Source of the DNA: Nitrospira sp.
GTDB taxonomy: Bacteria; Nitrospirota; Nitrospiria; Nitrospirales; Nitrospiraceae
NCBI GenBank assembly: GCA_024330945.1
Contig: JANDJJ010000005.1
Location: 1 to 51,839 of the forward strand
DNA: 51,839 nucleotides
Direction of reading: 5' to 3'
In this document: in pieces, positions 33,802 to 41,995 of the stretch
Numbering within the stretch: position 1 is the first letter of the stretch
How the letters are laid out: every line of letters starts with the position of its first letter
Position numbers and translations under genes: made by a program
The notes under the pieces: generated by a model
Told to the model about the DNA's origin: nothing
Databases searched by the model: none
Seen by the model: the letters and a program-made list of their open reading frames with translations, nothing else

Positions 33802-35223
33802 TCAAGCCTGGCTCTGTTTGGCACGCTCCAATCCCTGTTGAAGCCGCCACAAGATCCGTTCTCTCCCCAGCACCTCCATGACCTCGAACAAGCCGGGACT
33901 GGCGGATCGACCGGTGAGAGCCACCCGAACCGGCTGGGCCAGTTGTCCCATCTTGCTTCCTTCCTCTTGAACAAATTGCTTGAACGACTGTTCCCACTCG
34001 GCTTTGGAAAACTGTGGAAACACGGAGAACCGTTCGATCAACCGGCCGAGAGCGGGCGCGACGGCCGGGGTCAGAAACTTTTTCGCCGCCTCTTCGTCAT
34101 AGGTGACCGATCGTCCGAAATAGGGCTTGACCCACTCGACCATTTCAACCAGCGTCTTGGTCCGTTCCCTGACCAGGATCACCACTTGCGCCAGCCACTC
34201 GGCCGAGACTTCCTTGACCCGCTCGCCGAGACCGGCCTGCTCCAAGAAAGGGACCAACAAGGCGGCCACACGATCAGGCGAGCCGGTTTTGATGTATTCG
34301 GCGTTCATCCAGAGCAATTTGTCGGGGTTAAAAACCGCCGCCGATTTTTGCACGTGGTCCCATGAAAACTTTTGGATGAGCTCTTCTCTGCTAAAAATTT
34401 CTTGATCGCCGCAGGACCACCCAAGCCTGGCCAGATAATTGATCACGGCCTCCGGCAGATAGCCCATTTCCTTATAGGCCATGATGGACGTGGCACCGTG
34501 CCGTTTTGACAGTCTCGTCTTGTCTGCGCCAAGGATCATCGGTAAATGGCCGAAGCGGGGCACGGGGAAACCAAGCGCCTGAAAGATCGGGACTTGGCGC
34601 GGCGTGTTCGTGAGGTGGTCATCGCCGCGCACGACATGAGTGATTCCCATCAACGCATCATCGACGACGACTGAAAAATTATAGGTCGGGTACCCGTTGG
34701 ATCTGAGAATGATCAGATCGTCCAGCACCGCATTATCAAACACGACGGGGCCTTTGATCAGGTCGTCCACCAGGGTCTGCCCCGATTGCGGCGCCTTGAA
34801 CCGCAACGCCGCCTCCGAAGTCGGCTGCGTAATGTGTCGCTCGCGGCAGCGGCCGTCGTAGCGAGGAGATAACCCTTTCGCTTCCGCCTCCTTGCGCCGA
34901 GCTTCCAGTTCTTCCGGCTTGCACACGCACCAGTAGGCTTGCCCCTTTTCCAGAAGCTGGAGGGCATATTGTCGATAGAGCTCCATCCGCTCGGTTTGCC
35001 GAAACGGCCCCTCGTCCCAATCGAGACCGACCCACTGCATGCCTTCAAGAATCGCCCGGATAGACTCTTCGGTGGAACGGCTTTGATCCGTATCTTCGAT
35101 GCGCAAAATAAACGTGCCCCCTTGCTGGCGGGCAAACAGCCAATTGAACAGCGCCGTTCGGACCCCGCCAATATGGAGGTACCCCGTCGGACTGGGAGCA
35201 AAGCGAACTCGAACCTGCGTCAT
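33802..35223 (-). CDS. gltX: Glutamyl-tRNA synthetase
   Basis: 473 residues from the ATG at 35223 (GAGG nine bases upstream); the open frame extends 35 codons further without family support. The HIGH motif is in FAPSPTGYLHIGG and the KMSKS form is in DKTRLSKRHG. RVRFAPSPTG, LRIEDTDQSRS, DWDEGPF and THVVRGDDHLTNTPRQ are GluRS signatures. It charges tRNA-Glu with glutamate; whether it is discriminating or also charges tRNA-Gln is not visible, but the presence of glnS favours a discriminating enzyme. Two tRNA-Gln genes follow directly on the same strand, an unusual arrangement. Confidence 0.96.
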   Translation of the reverse strand: MTQVRVRFAPSPTGYLHIGGVRTALFNWLFARQQGGTFILRIEDTDQSRSTEESIRAILEGMQWVGLDWDEGPFRQTERMELYRQYALQLLEKGQAYWCVCKPEELEARRKEAEAKGLSPRYDGRCRERHITQPTSEAALRFKAPQSGQTLVDDLIKGPVVFDNAVLDDLIILRSNGYPTYNFSVVVDDALMGITHVVRGDDHLTNTPRQVPIFQALGFPVPRFGHLPMILGADKTRLSKRHGATSIMAYKEMGYLPEAVINYLARLGWSCGDQEIFSREELIQKFSWDHVQKSAAVFNPDKLLWMNAEYIKTGSPDRVAALLVPFLEQAGLGERVKEVSAEWLAQVVILVRERTKTLVEMVEWVKPYFGRSVTYDEEAAKKFLTPAVAPALGRLIERFSVFPQFSKAEWEQSFKQFVQEEGSKMGQLAQPVRVALTGRSASPGLFEVMEVLGRERILWRLQQGLERAKQSQA

Positions 35224-35360
35224 CTTTTGAATCCTCACACGACCGATCGTCGTCCGGACACGTCTATAACATGGAAGGAAACGGCCTGTATAGGATGATC
35301 CATCGCCGACGCTTTTCTTCCCGTCCATCCCTCTGATAAGAAGACTCTCTCAGAGGCATC

Positions 35361-36062
35361 ATGACCGAAGCCATCCAACCGGCCACCGTGCTGTCCGTGA
35401 CCGATCTCACCCCAAACGTCCGTCAACTTGTTCTGCTTCCACAACAGCACAAACTTGATTTTCTACCCGGCCAATGGGTGTCCCTCAAATTGCCGGTCGG
35501 CCCCCATCCTCCGCTAAACCGTGCCTATTCTATGGCTGAACCGGCGTCGCCGTCCGGCGAATTGACGTTGGTGTTCGATCGTGTGCCGCAAGGATTGGGG
35601 TCCAACTATCTCTATCATCTTCGAGCCGGCGACAGAGTCACCCTGTCGGGACCACATGGGAAATTCGTACTTCCACAGCCGTCGGAGCAAGCACTACTCT
35701 GCATCACCCGTTACACCGGCCTCGTTCCGATCCACTGCATGATAAAGGCGTTGGAGACGGCTCGCGATTACACACCGGTGTTTCTCATGGCGGTGGGACC
35801 GGCCGAAGATGAATTGCTGTATCACTTCGAGCTGCTCTCTCTCGCTGTAACCCGACCATCTTTTCAGTATTTGCCGTTGGCGGCTCCCACTGAAGAAGCC
35901 GCCGTGGCATTGGTCGCCGATGCGTTGTCTTCTTTGCTCCCCAACAAATCTAATGCCGTTCCTCTGCTCTGTGGAACAAAAACGTTCGTCCATCCCATCC
36001 GACAACACTTGATCGAAGCGGGATATCAGCGGAAGGAGATCAAGATAGAAAGCTACGGCTAG
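35361..36062 (+). CDS. Ferredoxin reductase-like flavoprotein with altered NAD motif
   Basis: 233 residues. The N-terminal FAD-binding barrel has FLPGQWVSLKLP and the flavin motif NRAYSMAEPASP; DRVPQGLGSNYLYHLRAGDRVTLSGPHGKF (read in parts) completes it. In the following NAD-binding domain the usual GGTGIAP loop is replaced by TRYTGLVPIHCMI, and the C-terminal CGP motif by LLCGTKTFV. Related proteins reduce ferredoxin, oxygenases or dihydroorotate dehydrogenase. The altered loop suggests weak or different cofactor use. A 2Fe-2S ferredoxin gene converges on it, 40 bases away, and the ISC operon follows. Confidence 0.8.
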   Translation: MTEAIQPATVLSVTDLTPNVRQLVLLPQQHKLDFLPGQWVSLKLPVGPHPPLNRAYSMAEPASPSGELTLVFDRVPQGLGSNYLYHLRAGDRVTLSGPHGKFVLPQPSEQALLCITRYTGLVPIHCMIKALETARDYTPVFLMAVGPAEDELLYHFELLSLAVTRPSFQYLPLAAPTEEAAVALVADALSSLLPNKSNAVPLLCGTKTFVHPIRQHLIEAGYQRKEIKIESYG

Positions 36063-36101
36063 AGTAGTGATTGCCATCCTGGATGATCGGCCGACGCGGT
36101 T

Positions 36102-36518
36102 TCAATGGCCCTCGCGAACAAGGTTCTTATTGACGGCCGGAATCTCCACGATGACGTCTTGTGTGCCGTCGGGGACACATTGGCAGCCCAGTCGGGATTG
36201 CAACGTGGTCATCGGCGCTTCTTCAAGCTGATCGAACTCGTCATCCGTTCCTTCGTTGCAACTTGCCAATCCCTGTTTGACGATCACATGGCACGTCGAG
36301 CAGGCGCAGACTCCCCCGCACACGTGTTCTAAATCCACCCCGTTTCCCATCGCAATATCGAGAATGCTTCCTGGAAGCCCCGTCGATCCATAAGGAATTT
36401 TCGTCGGGTCCACCGTCACTTTCGTGACGGTCCCTCCCGGATGAACAAACGTGACGGTGTAACTCGTTGTCGGCAATTTATAGTCGGCCTTCTCTATGTA
36501 GGGGTTCGTCCCTCCCAT
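36102..36518 (-). CDS. fdx: ISC-type (adrenodoxin-like) 2Fe-2S ferredoxin
   Basis: 138 residues; AAGGA lies nine bases before the ATG. The cluster ligands follow the ISC-ferredoxin pattern C67-x5-C73-x2-C76 (HVCGGVCACSTC) and C112 in RLGCQ, with EGTDDEFDQLEEAP between them, as in adrenodoxin-type proteins. The N-terminal 20 residues are an extra tail. ISC ferredoxins feed electrons to IscS/IscU during cluster assembly. Instead of lying inside the isc operon after hscA, as in E. coli, it is divergent from iscR across a 150-base region containing an IscR-like operator, so IscR may control both directions. Confidence 0.92.
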   Translation of the reverse strand: MGGTNPYIEKADYKLPTTSYTVTFVHPGGTVTKVTVDPTKIPYGSTGLPGSILDIAMGNGVDLEHVCGGVCACSTCHVIVKQGLASCNEGTDDEFDQLEEAPMTTLQSRLGCQCVPDGTQDVIVEIPAVNKNLVREGH

Positions 36519-36575
36519 TTGGTCGGTCCTTCCTCTAGGTTAAAAAATGCCTGAAATGCTACGTTCGGCACCATG

Positions 36576-36605
36576 TTGACAGAGTTTGTCTCTCCATGCT
36601 ACCTT
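36576..36605 (+). promoter_or_regulatory. Possible isc operon promoter
   Basis: TTGACA at 36576-36581 is a perfect -35 box; TACCTT at 36600-36605, 18 bases on, is a weak -10. An alternative -10 is the TATAGT at 36634-36639, inside the operator palindrome, with a poor -35. Confidence 0.35.
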
Positions 36606-36621
36606 AAGTGCGACCGATACG

Positions 36622-36646
36622 ATCGGAGATCATTATAGTCTCCGAT
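36622..36646. promoter_or_regulatory. Candidate IscR operator
   Basis: ATCGGAGA at 36622-36629 and TCTCCGAT at 36639-36646 form a perfect 8-bp inverted repeat with a 9-base spacer, 25 bases in total, the size of IscR/Rrf2 sites. It lies 23 bases before the iscR ATG, between iscR and the divergent ferredoxin gene. A TATAGT falls inside, so binding would block a promoter there. Inferred from position and symmetry. Confidence 0.5.
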
Positions 36647-36668
36647 TCAATCGATCGGCAATAGAGCG

Positions 36669-37142
36669 ATGCTGAAACTTTCTAAAAAAGCTGATTACGC
36701 GTTGATGGCGCTCCAGCACATCGCCTCCGTTCAGCCCGGCGATGTGACGCCGGGCCGTGTCGTCAACACCAAGGAGATTGCGGAAGAATACAACATCCCT
36801 CTGGAGCTGTTGGCCAAGGTACTTCAAACCCTCTCCAAAAACGGCATGATCGAAAGCCACAACGGCCCCAAGGGAGGGTACCTGCTGGCCAGGAGCGCGA
36901 GACACATCACGATCGCGCAGATTCTCGAAAGCATCGAGGGCCCGTTGGGCCTGACCGACTGTTCCCATGAGAGAAGCGGCGAGTTGTGTATGCAGCGGGA
37001 GCATTGCAACATCCGCACGCCGTTGCTCAAGATTCAAGACAGCATTTATCAATTGCTCAACAACATGACCTTGCAAGACATGCTGAGCGGAACGCCGCTC
37101 ATCACGATTCAGTCGCCGTCAGCGGAAGGAGTCACCCGATGA
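36669..37142 (+). CDS. iscR: Rrf2-family Fe-S regulator IscR
   Basis: 157 residues. The winged helix starts [15 protein letters not shown], with the recognition region [17 protein letters not shown] and the [12 protein letters not shown] wing. Three cysteines C98, C107 and C113 ([14 protein letters not shown]) are the cluster ligands; spacing C-x8-C-x5-C differs slightly from E. coli C-x5-C-x5-C. Holo-IscR represses isc when clusters are plentiful. The stop overlaps the iscS start (ATGA), so the two are translationally coupled. A palindrome 23 bases upstream is the likely autoregulatory site. Confidence 0.94.
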   Translation: MLKLSKKADYALMALQHIASVQPGDVTPGRVVNTKEIAEEYNIPLELLAKVLQTLSKNGMIESHNGPKGGYLLARSARHITIAQILESIEGPLGLTDCSHERSGELCMQREHCNIRTPLLKIQDSIYQLLNNMTLQDMLSGTPLITIQSPSAEGVTR

Positions 37143-38356
37143 AGCTTCCGATTTTCCTTGATAACCATTCAACCACACCGATGGACCCCAGGGTCCTGGA
37201 GGCTATGCTCCCCTATTTCACCGAAAAATTCGGCAACGCCGCAAGCCGCAATCACGCCTTCGGCTGGGAAGCGGAAGAAGCGGTGGAACAGGCCCGCAAG
37301 TCCATCGCTAAACTGATCAACGCCGACGCCAAGGAAATCGTCTTCACCAGCGGCGCCACCGAATCGGACAATTTGGCGCTCAAGGGCGTGCTGGAAATGT
37401 ATCGCGAGAAGGGGACCCACATCATCACGTCGTCCACGGAGCACCGGGCCGTGCTGGATACGGCCAAATCGCTGGAGGCCAAGGGCTTGGCGACGGTCAC
37501 CTACCTGCCAGTCGACAAGTACGGGATGGTCAATCCCGACGACGTGCGGAACGCGATCACGGACAAGACCATTTTGATTTCCGTCATGCTGGCCAACAAC
37601 GAGATCGGCACGATCAACCCTGTTGCCGAGATCGGGAAAATCGCAAAGGCGAAGAGCGTGTTGTTCCATTGCGATGCCACGCAGGGCGTCGGCAAGATTC
37701 CGGTGGACGTCCAGGCCATGGGAATCGACCTGATGTCGTTCTCAGCCCATAAGATTTACGGTCCCAAGGGAGTCGGCGCCCTGTACGTCAGAAAGAAGAA
37801 TCCGCGTGTGAGGCTCGTGCCTCAGATGGACGGCGGCGGACACGAACGAGGGATGAGATCCGGCACCCTGCCGGTTCCCTTGATCGTGGGCTTCGGCAAG
37901 GCCTGCGAGCTGTGCGGAGCGGAAATGGCGACGGAAGCCCCGCGCATCGCCGCCATGCGAGACCGGCTCCAAGCCGCGATCATGAACGCATTGGAGGAAA
38001 GCTATTTGAACGGCCACCCCACCGAGCGGTTGCCGGGCAACCTCAATATTTCCTTCGCCTACGTCGAAGGCGAATCGTTGTTGATGGGCATGAAGGACAT
38101 CGCGCTCTCATCGGGCTCGGCTTGCACGTCGGCGACGTTGGAGCCGTCGTACGTGCTGCGCGCCTTGGGCGTCGGGACGGAGCTAGCGCACTCGTCCGTC
38201 CGCTTCGGCCTGGGCCGCTTCAATACCGACGAGGAAATCGACTACGCCATTAAGAAAGTGATCGAGGTCGTGACCAGACTGCGGGACATGTCCCCGCTCT
38301 ACGAGATGGCGAAGGAAGGCATCGACTTGAAATCCGTGCAGTGGGCCGCACATTGA
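37139..38356 (+). CDS. iscS: Cysteine desulfurase IscS
   Basis: 405 residues from the ATG overlapping the iscR stop by four bases, with AAGGAG eight bases upstream. [13 protein letters not shown] at the start, the PLP-lysine motif [11 protein letters not shown], and the active-site cysteine loop [10 protein letters not shown] identify a group I IscS/NifS enzyme. It removes sulfur from cysteine and passes the persulfide to IscU and other acceptors. The long flexible SSGSACTS loop is intact. Followed after 28 bases by iscU in the conserved isc gene order. Confidence 0.96.
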   Translation: MKLPIFLDNHSTTPMDPRVLEAMLPYFTEKFGNAASRNHAFGWEAEEAVEQARKSIAKLINADAKEIVFTSGATESDNLALKGVLEMYREKGTHIITSSTEHRAVLDTAKSLEAKGLATVTYLPVDKYGMVNPDDVRNAITDKTILISVMLANNEIGTINPVAEIGKIAKAKSVLFHCDATQGVGKIPVDVQAMGIDLMSFSAHKIYGPKGVGALYVRKKNPRVRLVPQMDGGGHERGMRSGTLPVPLIVGFGKACELCGAEMATEAPRIAAMRDRLQAAIMNALEESYLNGHPTERLPGNLNISFAYVEGESLLMGMKDIALSSGSACTSATLEPSYVLRALGVGTELAHSSVRFGLGRFNTDEEIDYAIKKVIEVVTRLRDMSPLYEMAKEGIDLKSVQWAAH

Positions 38357-38384
38357 ACGACAAAGAACGTCGAAGGAGGGTTCT

Positions 38385-38789
38385 ATGGCCTATAGCGATA
38401 AAGTCGTCGACCACTTCAACAATCCCCGCAACATGGGATCTTTCAACAAGGATGAAGAGGGCGTCGGAACCGGCATGGTCGGAGCTCCGGAATGCGGCGA
38501 CGTCATGAAACTGCAAATCAAGGTCCAGAACGATCGGATCGTTGACGCCAAGTTCAAAACGTTCGGCTGCGGTTCAGCCATCGCCAGTTCCAGCCTGGCC
38601 ACCGAGTGGCTCAAGGGCAAGACGCTCGAAGAAGCCGAACAAATCAAGAACACGGACATCGTCCAGGAGCTGAACCTCCCGCCGGTGAAGATCCATTGTT
38701 CCGTGCTGGCGGAAGACGCCATCAAGGCCGCGTTGGCGGATTACCAGAAAAAGGCGGGATCCAAGACGGGAACGGGATCGGCTCAATAA
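38385..38789 (+). CDS. iscU: Fe-S scaffold protein IscU
   Basis: 134 residues; GAAGGAGG precedes the ATG. Scaffold cysteines are C37 (PECGD, with D39), C62 (FGCGSA) and C105 (IHCSVLAEDA). The HscA recognition motif LPPVK is at 98-102, so this is the chaperone-dependent IscU and not a SufU or NifU. A short glycine/threonine tail follows. It assembles 2Fe-2S clusters using sulfur from IscS and electrons from ferredoxin, and releases them through HscA/HscB encoded downstream. Confidence 0.96.
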   Translation: MAYSDKVVDHFNNPRNMGSFNKDEEGVGTGMVGAPECGDVMKLQIKVQNDRIVDAKFKTFGCGSAIASSSLATEWLKGKTLEEAEQIKNTDIVQELNLPPVKIHCSVLAEDAIKAALADYQKKAGSKTGTGSAQ

Positions 38790-38816
38790 AATCAGAGAGG
38801 GAAAAGGAGCGCGCCG

Positions 38817-39173
38817 ATGGATACCTCGAACACCACAACGTCGGAGCCGGTCATCACGGTAAGTGAGGCCGCGTTGAAAGAAATCAAGCGACTCATGAAC
38901 GTGCAAGGCATCGAGAGCGGCGGACTCCGTCTGGGGGTCAAAGGCGGCGGCTGCTCGGGGCTCAGCTATACGATCAATTTCGACGACAAGATCGGGCCGT
39001 ACGATCAAGTGATCGAGATGGACGGCGTCAAGGTGATCATCGACGCCAAAAGCGCCATCTACCTGCAGGGCACGCAACTCGACTATCAGAAGGACCTGAT
39101 GGGCGGCAATTTTAAATTCCTGAACCCGAACGCCAACAAGACCTGCGGATGCGGAGAATCATTTTCCACGTAA
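38817..39173 (+). CDS. iscA: A-type Fe-S carrier IscA
   Basis: 118 residues with the HesB/IscA fold. The three conserved cysteines lie in GGGCSGLSY and the C-terminal TCGCGESFS. The N-terminal 15 residues are a short tail before ITVSEAALKEIKRLM. A-type carriers take clusters from the scaffold to apo-targets, especially 4Fe-4S proteins. It follows iscU after 27 bases with GGAGCGC before the ATG. Canonical isc order. Confidence 0.94.
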   Translation: MDTSNTTTSEPVITVSEAALKEIKRLMNVQGIESGGLRLGVKGGGCSGLSYTINFDDKIGPYDQVIEMDGVKVIIDAKSAIYLQGTQLDYQKDLMGGNFKFLNPNANKTCGCGESFST

Positions 39174-39229
39174 GCCGCCCGCCGATTTCCGCTCGGTGCG
39201 CGTTCGTGTGAGACCGGCTTGAATAAACG

Positions 39230-39943
39230 ATGAATCAACCTTCCCTCAGCAGCGGTTCCCGTAACGTTCAGATGGCCAGAAGCATGTGCTGGCATTGCCA
39301 GTCCGAAGTGGCCGGCGAATACTTTTGCGAACGGTGCGTGAAGGTCCAACCGGTTTCGAAAGAGACGGATTACTTCACGTGCCTCGGCCTCCCACGGCGC
39401 TTGACCATCGATCCCGCCCTCCTGGAGGCCAAATACTACGAGCGAAGCCGCGCCTTTCACCCGGATTTTTATCTCAACAAGACGGAGGCCGAGCAAGCGA
39501 TCAGCCTGGACAACGCGGCGACCCTTAATACCGCCTATCGCACGCTTCGAGATCCCGTTCAACGCGCCGAATATCTTCTCGATCTGGAAGCCGGCTCGGC
39601 CAAGACGATCCGCACATCGCCGCCCGCGGATCTCTTCGAAGAAATTCTCGATTTGCAAGACACGCTCGACGCCTACCGGGCCGGCGATCATTCCTCCGAG
39701 ACGGGCCGGCAACTCCGCGCGCGGCTCGAAGCCGAGCGCGGGGCGTTGGAACGGCGTCAAGCGGAAATGGAGGATGAGCTTCAGAAGCTCTTCGTCGAAT
39801 GGGACGCCCTTCAGGACCGAGGCGAAGCCGACGACCCATCACGCATGGAACGGGATCGCCTGCTCAGACGCATACGAGAGATCCTGTCGAACCGGACCTA
39901 CGTCAAAAATATCGTCAACGACCTCGTTGAAACCATCGGATGA
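39230..39943 (+). CDS. hscB: Co-chaperone HscB with N-terminal zinc finger
   Basis: 237 residues, longer than E. coli HscB (171). After a 19-residue lead comes a tetracysteine motif, C20-x2-C23 and C33-x2-C36 (CWHC, CERC), absent from E. coli HscB but similar in layout to that of eukaryotic HSC20. The J domain follows with HPD at 77-79 (AFHPDFYLN), then the three-helix IscU-binding domain ending in IVNDLVETIG. It delivers IscU to HscA and stimulates ATP hydrolysis. The stop overlaps the hscA start. An internal ATG at 39272 or 39284 could be the true start; both keep the zinc motif. Confidence 0.92.
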   Translation: MNQPSLSSGSRNVQMARSMCWHCQSEVAGEYFCERCVKVQPVSKETDYFTCLGLPRRLTIDPALLEAKYYERSRAFHPDFYLNKTEAEQAISLDNAATLNTAYRTLRDPVQRAEYLLDLEAGSAKTIRTSPPADLFEEILDLQDTLDAYRAGDHSSETGRQLRARLEAERGALERRQAEMEDELQKLFVEWDALQDRGEADDPSRMERDRLLRRIREILSNRTYVKNIVNDLVETIG

Positions 39944-41769
39944 CGACCATGGCTCGTATCGTCGGCATTGATCTCGGCACGACCAACTCGCTTGTCGCAT
40001 ACATGGACAAGGGAGTCCCCAGGGTAATCCCGGGAGCCGATGGGCGTCCCATGGTCCCCTCCGTCGTCGCGATGACGGATCACGGCCTGCTCGTCGGCGA
40101 CGAAGCCAAAGAACATCTGCTTCGCAGCCCCGATCGAACCGTCTATTCCATCAAACGATTCATGGGCAAAGGCCTTGCGGATGTGCAGAGCGAGCTGGCC
40201 TACTTCCCCTACACGCTGACCGAGCAGGGCGGCGTCATCCGCATCACGCTGAACGGCAAAACCTATTCTCCCCCGCAGATCTCCGCGATGATTCTGAAGG
40301 AACTGAAACAGCGGGCCGAAGCTTACCTGGAAGAAGAGATCACCAAGGCGGTGATCACCGTCCCGGCCTACTTCAACGACAGCCAGCGCCAGGCCACCAA
40401 AGACGCCGGCTTGATCGCCGGGCTGGAAGTCTTGCGGATCATCAACGAGCCGACCGCCGCCTCGCTCGCCTACGGCCTTCAAGAAAAAACGCAGGGAACG
40501 ATCGCCGTGTACGATTTCGGGGGCGGCACGTTCGACATCTCGATCCTCAAGCTGAAACAGGGCATCTTCGAAGTCCTGGCCACGAACGGCGACACCCACT
40601 TGGGCGGCGACGACATCGACCGCCGGATCGCGGACCTGCTGCTCGACGAAATCCGCTCCGCGTATGGCCTCGATCTCGGCCCCTCCCCCGATTACATGCA
40701 GGTCCTCCGCCTGGAGGCGGAACGGGCCAAGATCCGGTTGTCGGACGAACTGAAGACGCTGCTTACCGTCGAGCTGCCCGACGGACGGGGCCGCTTCACC
40801 AGGGAGCTGACACGCGACCAGCTCGAATCATTGGTCGCGGACCTCATCGAACGCACGCTGGCTCCCTGTCGGTCGGCACTCAAAGACGCGGGGCTCACCC
40901 CCCAGCAGATCGACGAAGTGGTGCTGGTCGGCGGATCCACCCGCATGCCCCTGGTCAGGCGGCGGGTGCAGGAACTGTTCGGCAAACAGCCGCACTGTCA
41001 TCTCAATCCCGACGAAGTCGTGGCACTCGGAGCGGCGGTTCAAGCGGACATCTTGAGCGGAGGCACCACCGACATGCTGCTGCTCGACGTTACGCCGTTG
41101 TCCCTCGGCATCGAGACGATGGGCGGCGTCATGAGCTGCTTGATCCCACGCAACACGACGATCCCGGCCAACGCCAAAGAAATGTTCACCACCTACGTGG
41201 ACGGCCAGACCGGCGTGGACATCCACATTCTTCAGGGCGAACGGGAACTGGCGAAAGACAATCGCAGCTTGGCCCGCTTCCGGCTCAAAGTCCCGCCGCT
41301 GCCGGCCGGCGTGCCCCGCATCGAAGTCACGTTCTTGATCGACGCCAACGGCATTCTGCACGTCACCGCAAAGGACATGCGGACCGGCCGGCAACAGTCG
41401 ATCGAGGTCAAACCCTCATACGGTCTGTCGGAGACCGAAGTGGAGCGGATGATCGAGGAGTCGTTCAAATTCGCCAAAGAAGACGTCGCCTCCCGCAAGC
41501 TCATCGAAGCGAGGCTCGATGCCGGCTCGTTGCTCGCCGCGACAGAGAAATCCCTCTCGGAAGGTGGCCATCTTGTCCCCGATGACGTCCGGACCGCCGT
41601 CCGCGCGGCGGTATCGGCCCTGGCCTCGGCAAAAGAAGGCGACGACGTTCGAACGATTCGGACCCGCATGGCCGAACTCGAACAGACGGCCAAGCCGCTG
41701 TCGGTCGCCCTGATGGACGACTCACTCAAACGCGGTTTGGAAGGAAAGAAACTTTCAGACGTGACATGA
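39940..41769 (+). CDS. hscA: Hsp70-family chaperone HscA
   Basis: 609 residues, overlapping hscB by four bases (ATGA). ATPase motifs: GIDLGTTNSLVA, VYDFGGGTFDISIL and VLVGGSTRMPLV; the substrate domain starts near LLLDVTPLSLGIETMGGVM. The lid is shorter than in DnaK and the C-terminus lacks the DnaK EEVD-like tail, in line with HscA. It binds the LPPVK motif of IscU and releases the nascent cluster. Position between hscB and iscX supports HscA over DnaK. Confidence 0.95.
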   Translation: MTTMARIVGIDLGTTNSLVAYMDKGVPRVIPGADGRPMVPSVVAMTDHGLLVGDEAKEHLLRSPDRTVYSIKRFMGKGLADVQSELAYFPYTLTEQGGVIRITLNGKTYSPPQISAMILKELKQRAEAYLEEEITKAVITVPAYFNDSQRQATKDAGLIAGLEVLRIINEPTAASLAYGLQEKTQGTIAVYDFGGGTFDISILKLKQGIFEVLATNGDTHLGGDDIDRRIADLLLDEIRSAYGLDLGPSPDYMQVLRLEAERAKIRLSDELKTLLTVELPDGRGRFTRELTRDQLESLVADLIERTLAPCRSALKDAGLTPQQIDEVVLVGGSTRMPLVRRRVQELFGKQPHCHLNPDEVVALGAAVQADILSGGTTDMLLLDVTPLSLGIETMGGVMSCLIPRNTTIPANAKEMFTTYVDGQTGVDIHILQGERELAKDNRSLARFRLKVPPLPAGVPRIEVTFLIDANGILHVTAKDMRTGRQQSIEVKPSYGLSETEVERMIEESFKFAKEDVASRKLIEARLDAGSLLAATEKSLSEGGHLVPDDVRTAVRAAVSALASAKEGDDVRTIRTRMAELEQTAKPLSVALMDDSLKRGLEGKKLSDVT

Positions 41770-41779
41770 GGAAGCGCGG

Positions 41780-41992
41780 ATGAACCTGAAATGGCAGGAT
41801 GCCGACGACATCGCGATTCGCTTGCTCGAAGAACATCCGGACACGGACCCCCTGACCGTTCGTTTTACCGATTTGCACGCCTGGGTCGTCGCGTTGCCAG
41901 AATTCAAGGACGATCCCAAGAAATCCAACGAAAAGCTTCTCGAGGCTATCCAAATGGCCTGGCACGAGGAGTATCAAGATTCGCGAGCCTGA
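41780..41992 (+). CDS. iscX: IscX (YfhJ)
   Basis: 70 residues, all matching IscX: LKWQDADDIAIRLLEEHPD, RFTDLHAWV and the C-terminal KSNEKLLEAIQMAWHEEY (read in parts). IscX is a small acidic protein that binds IscS and iron and tunes cluster assembly. It lies 10 bases after hscA, the last gene of the operon, and ends 3 bases before the convergent PBP1A gene. Ferredoxin, usually between hscA and iscX, is absent here and is found upstream of iscR. Confidence 0.95.
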   Translation: MNLKWQDADDIAIRLLEEHPDTDPLTVRFTDLHAWVVALPEFKDDPKKSNEKLLEAIQMAWHEEYQDSRA

Positions 41993-41995
41993 CCG

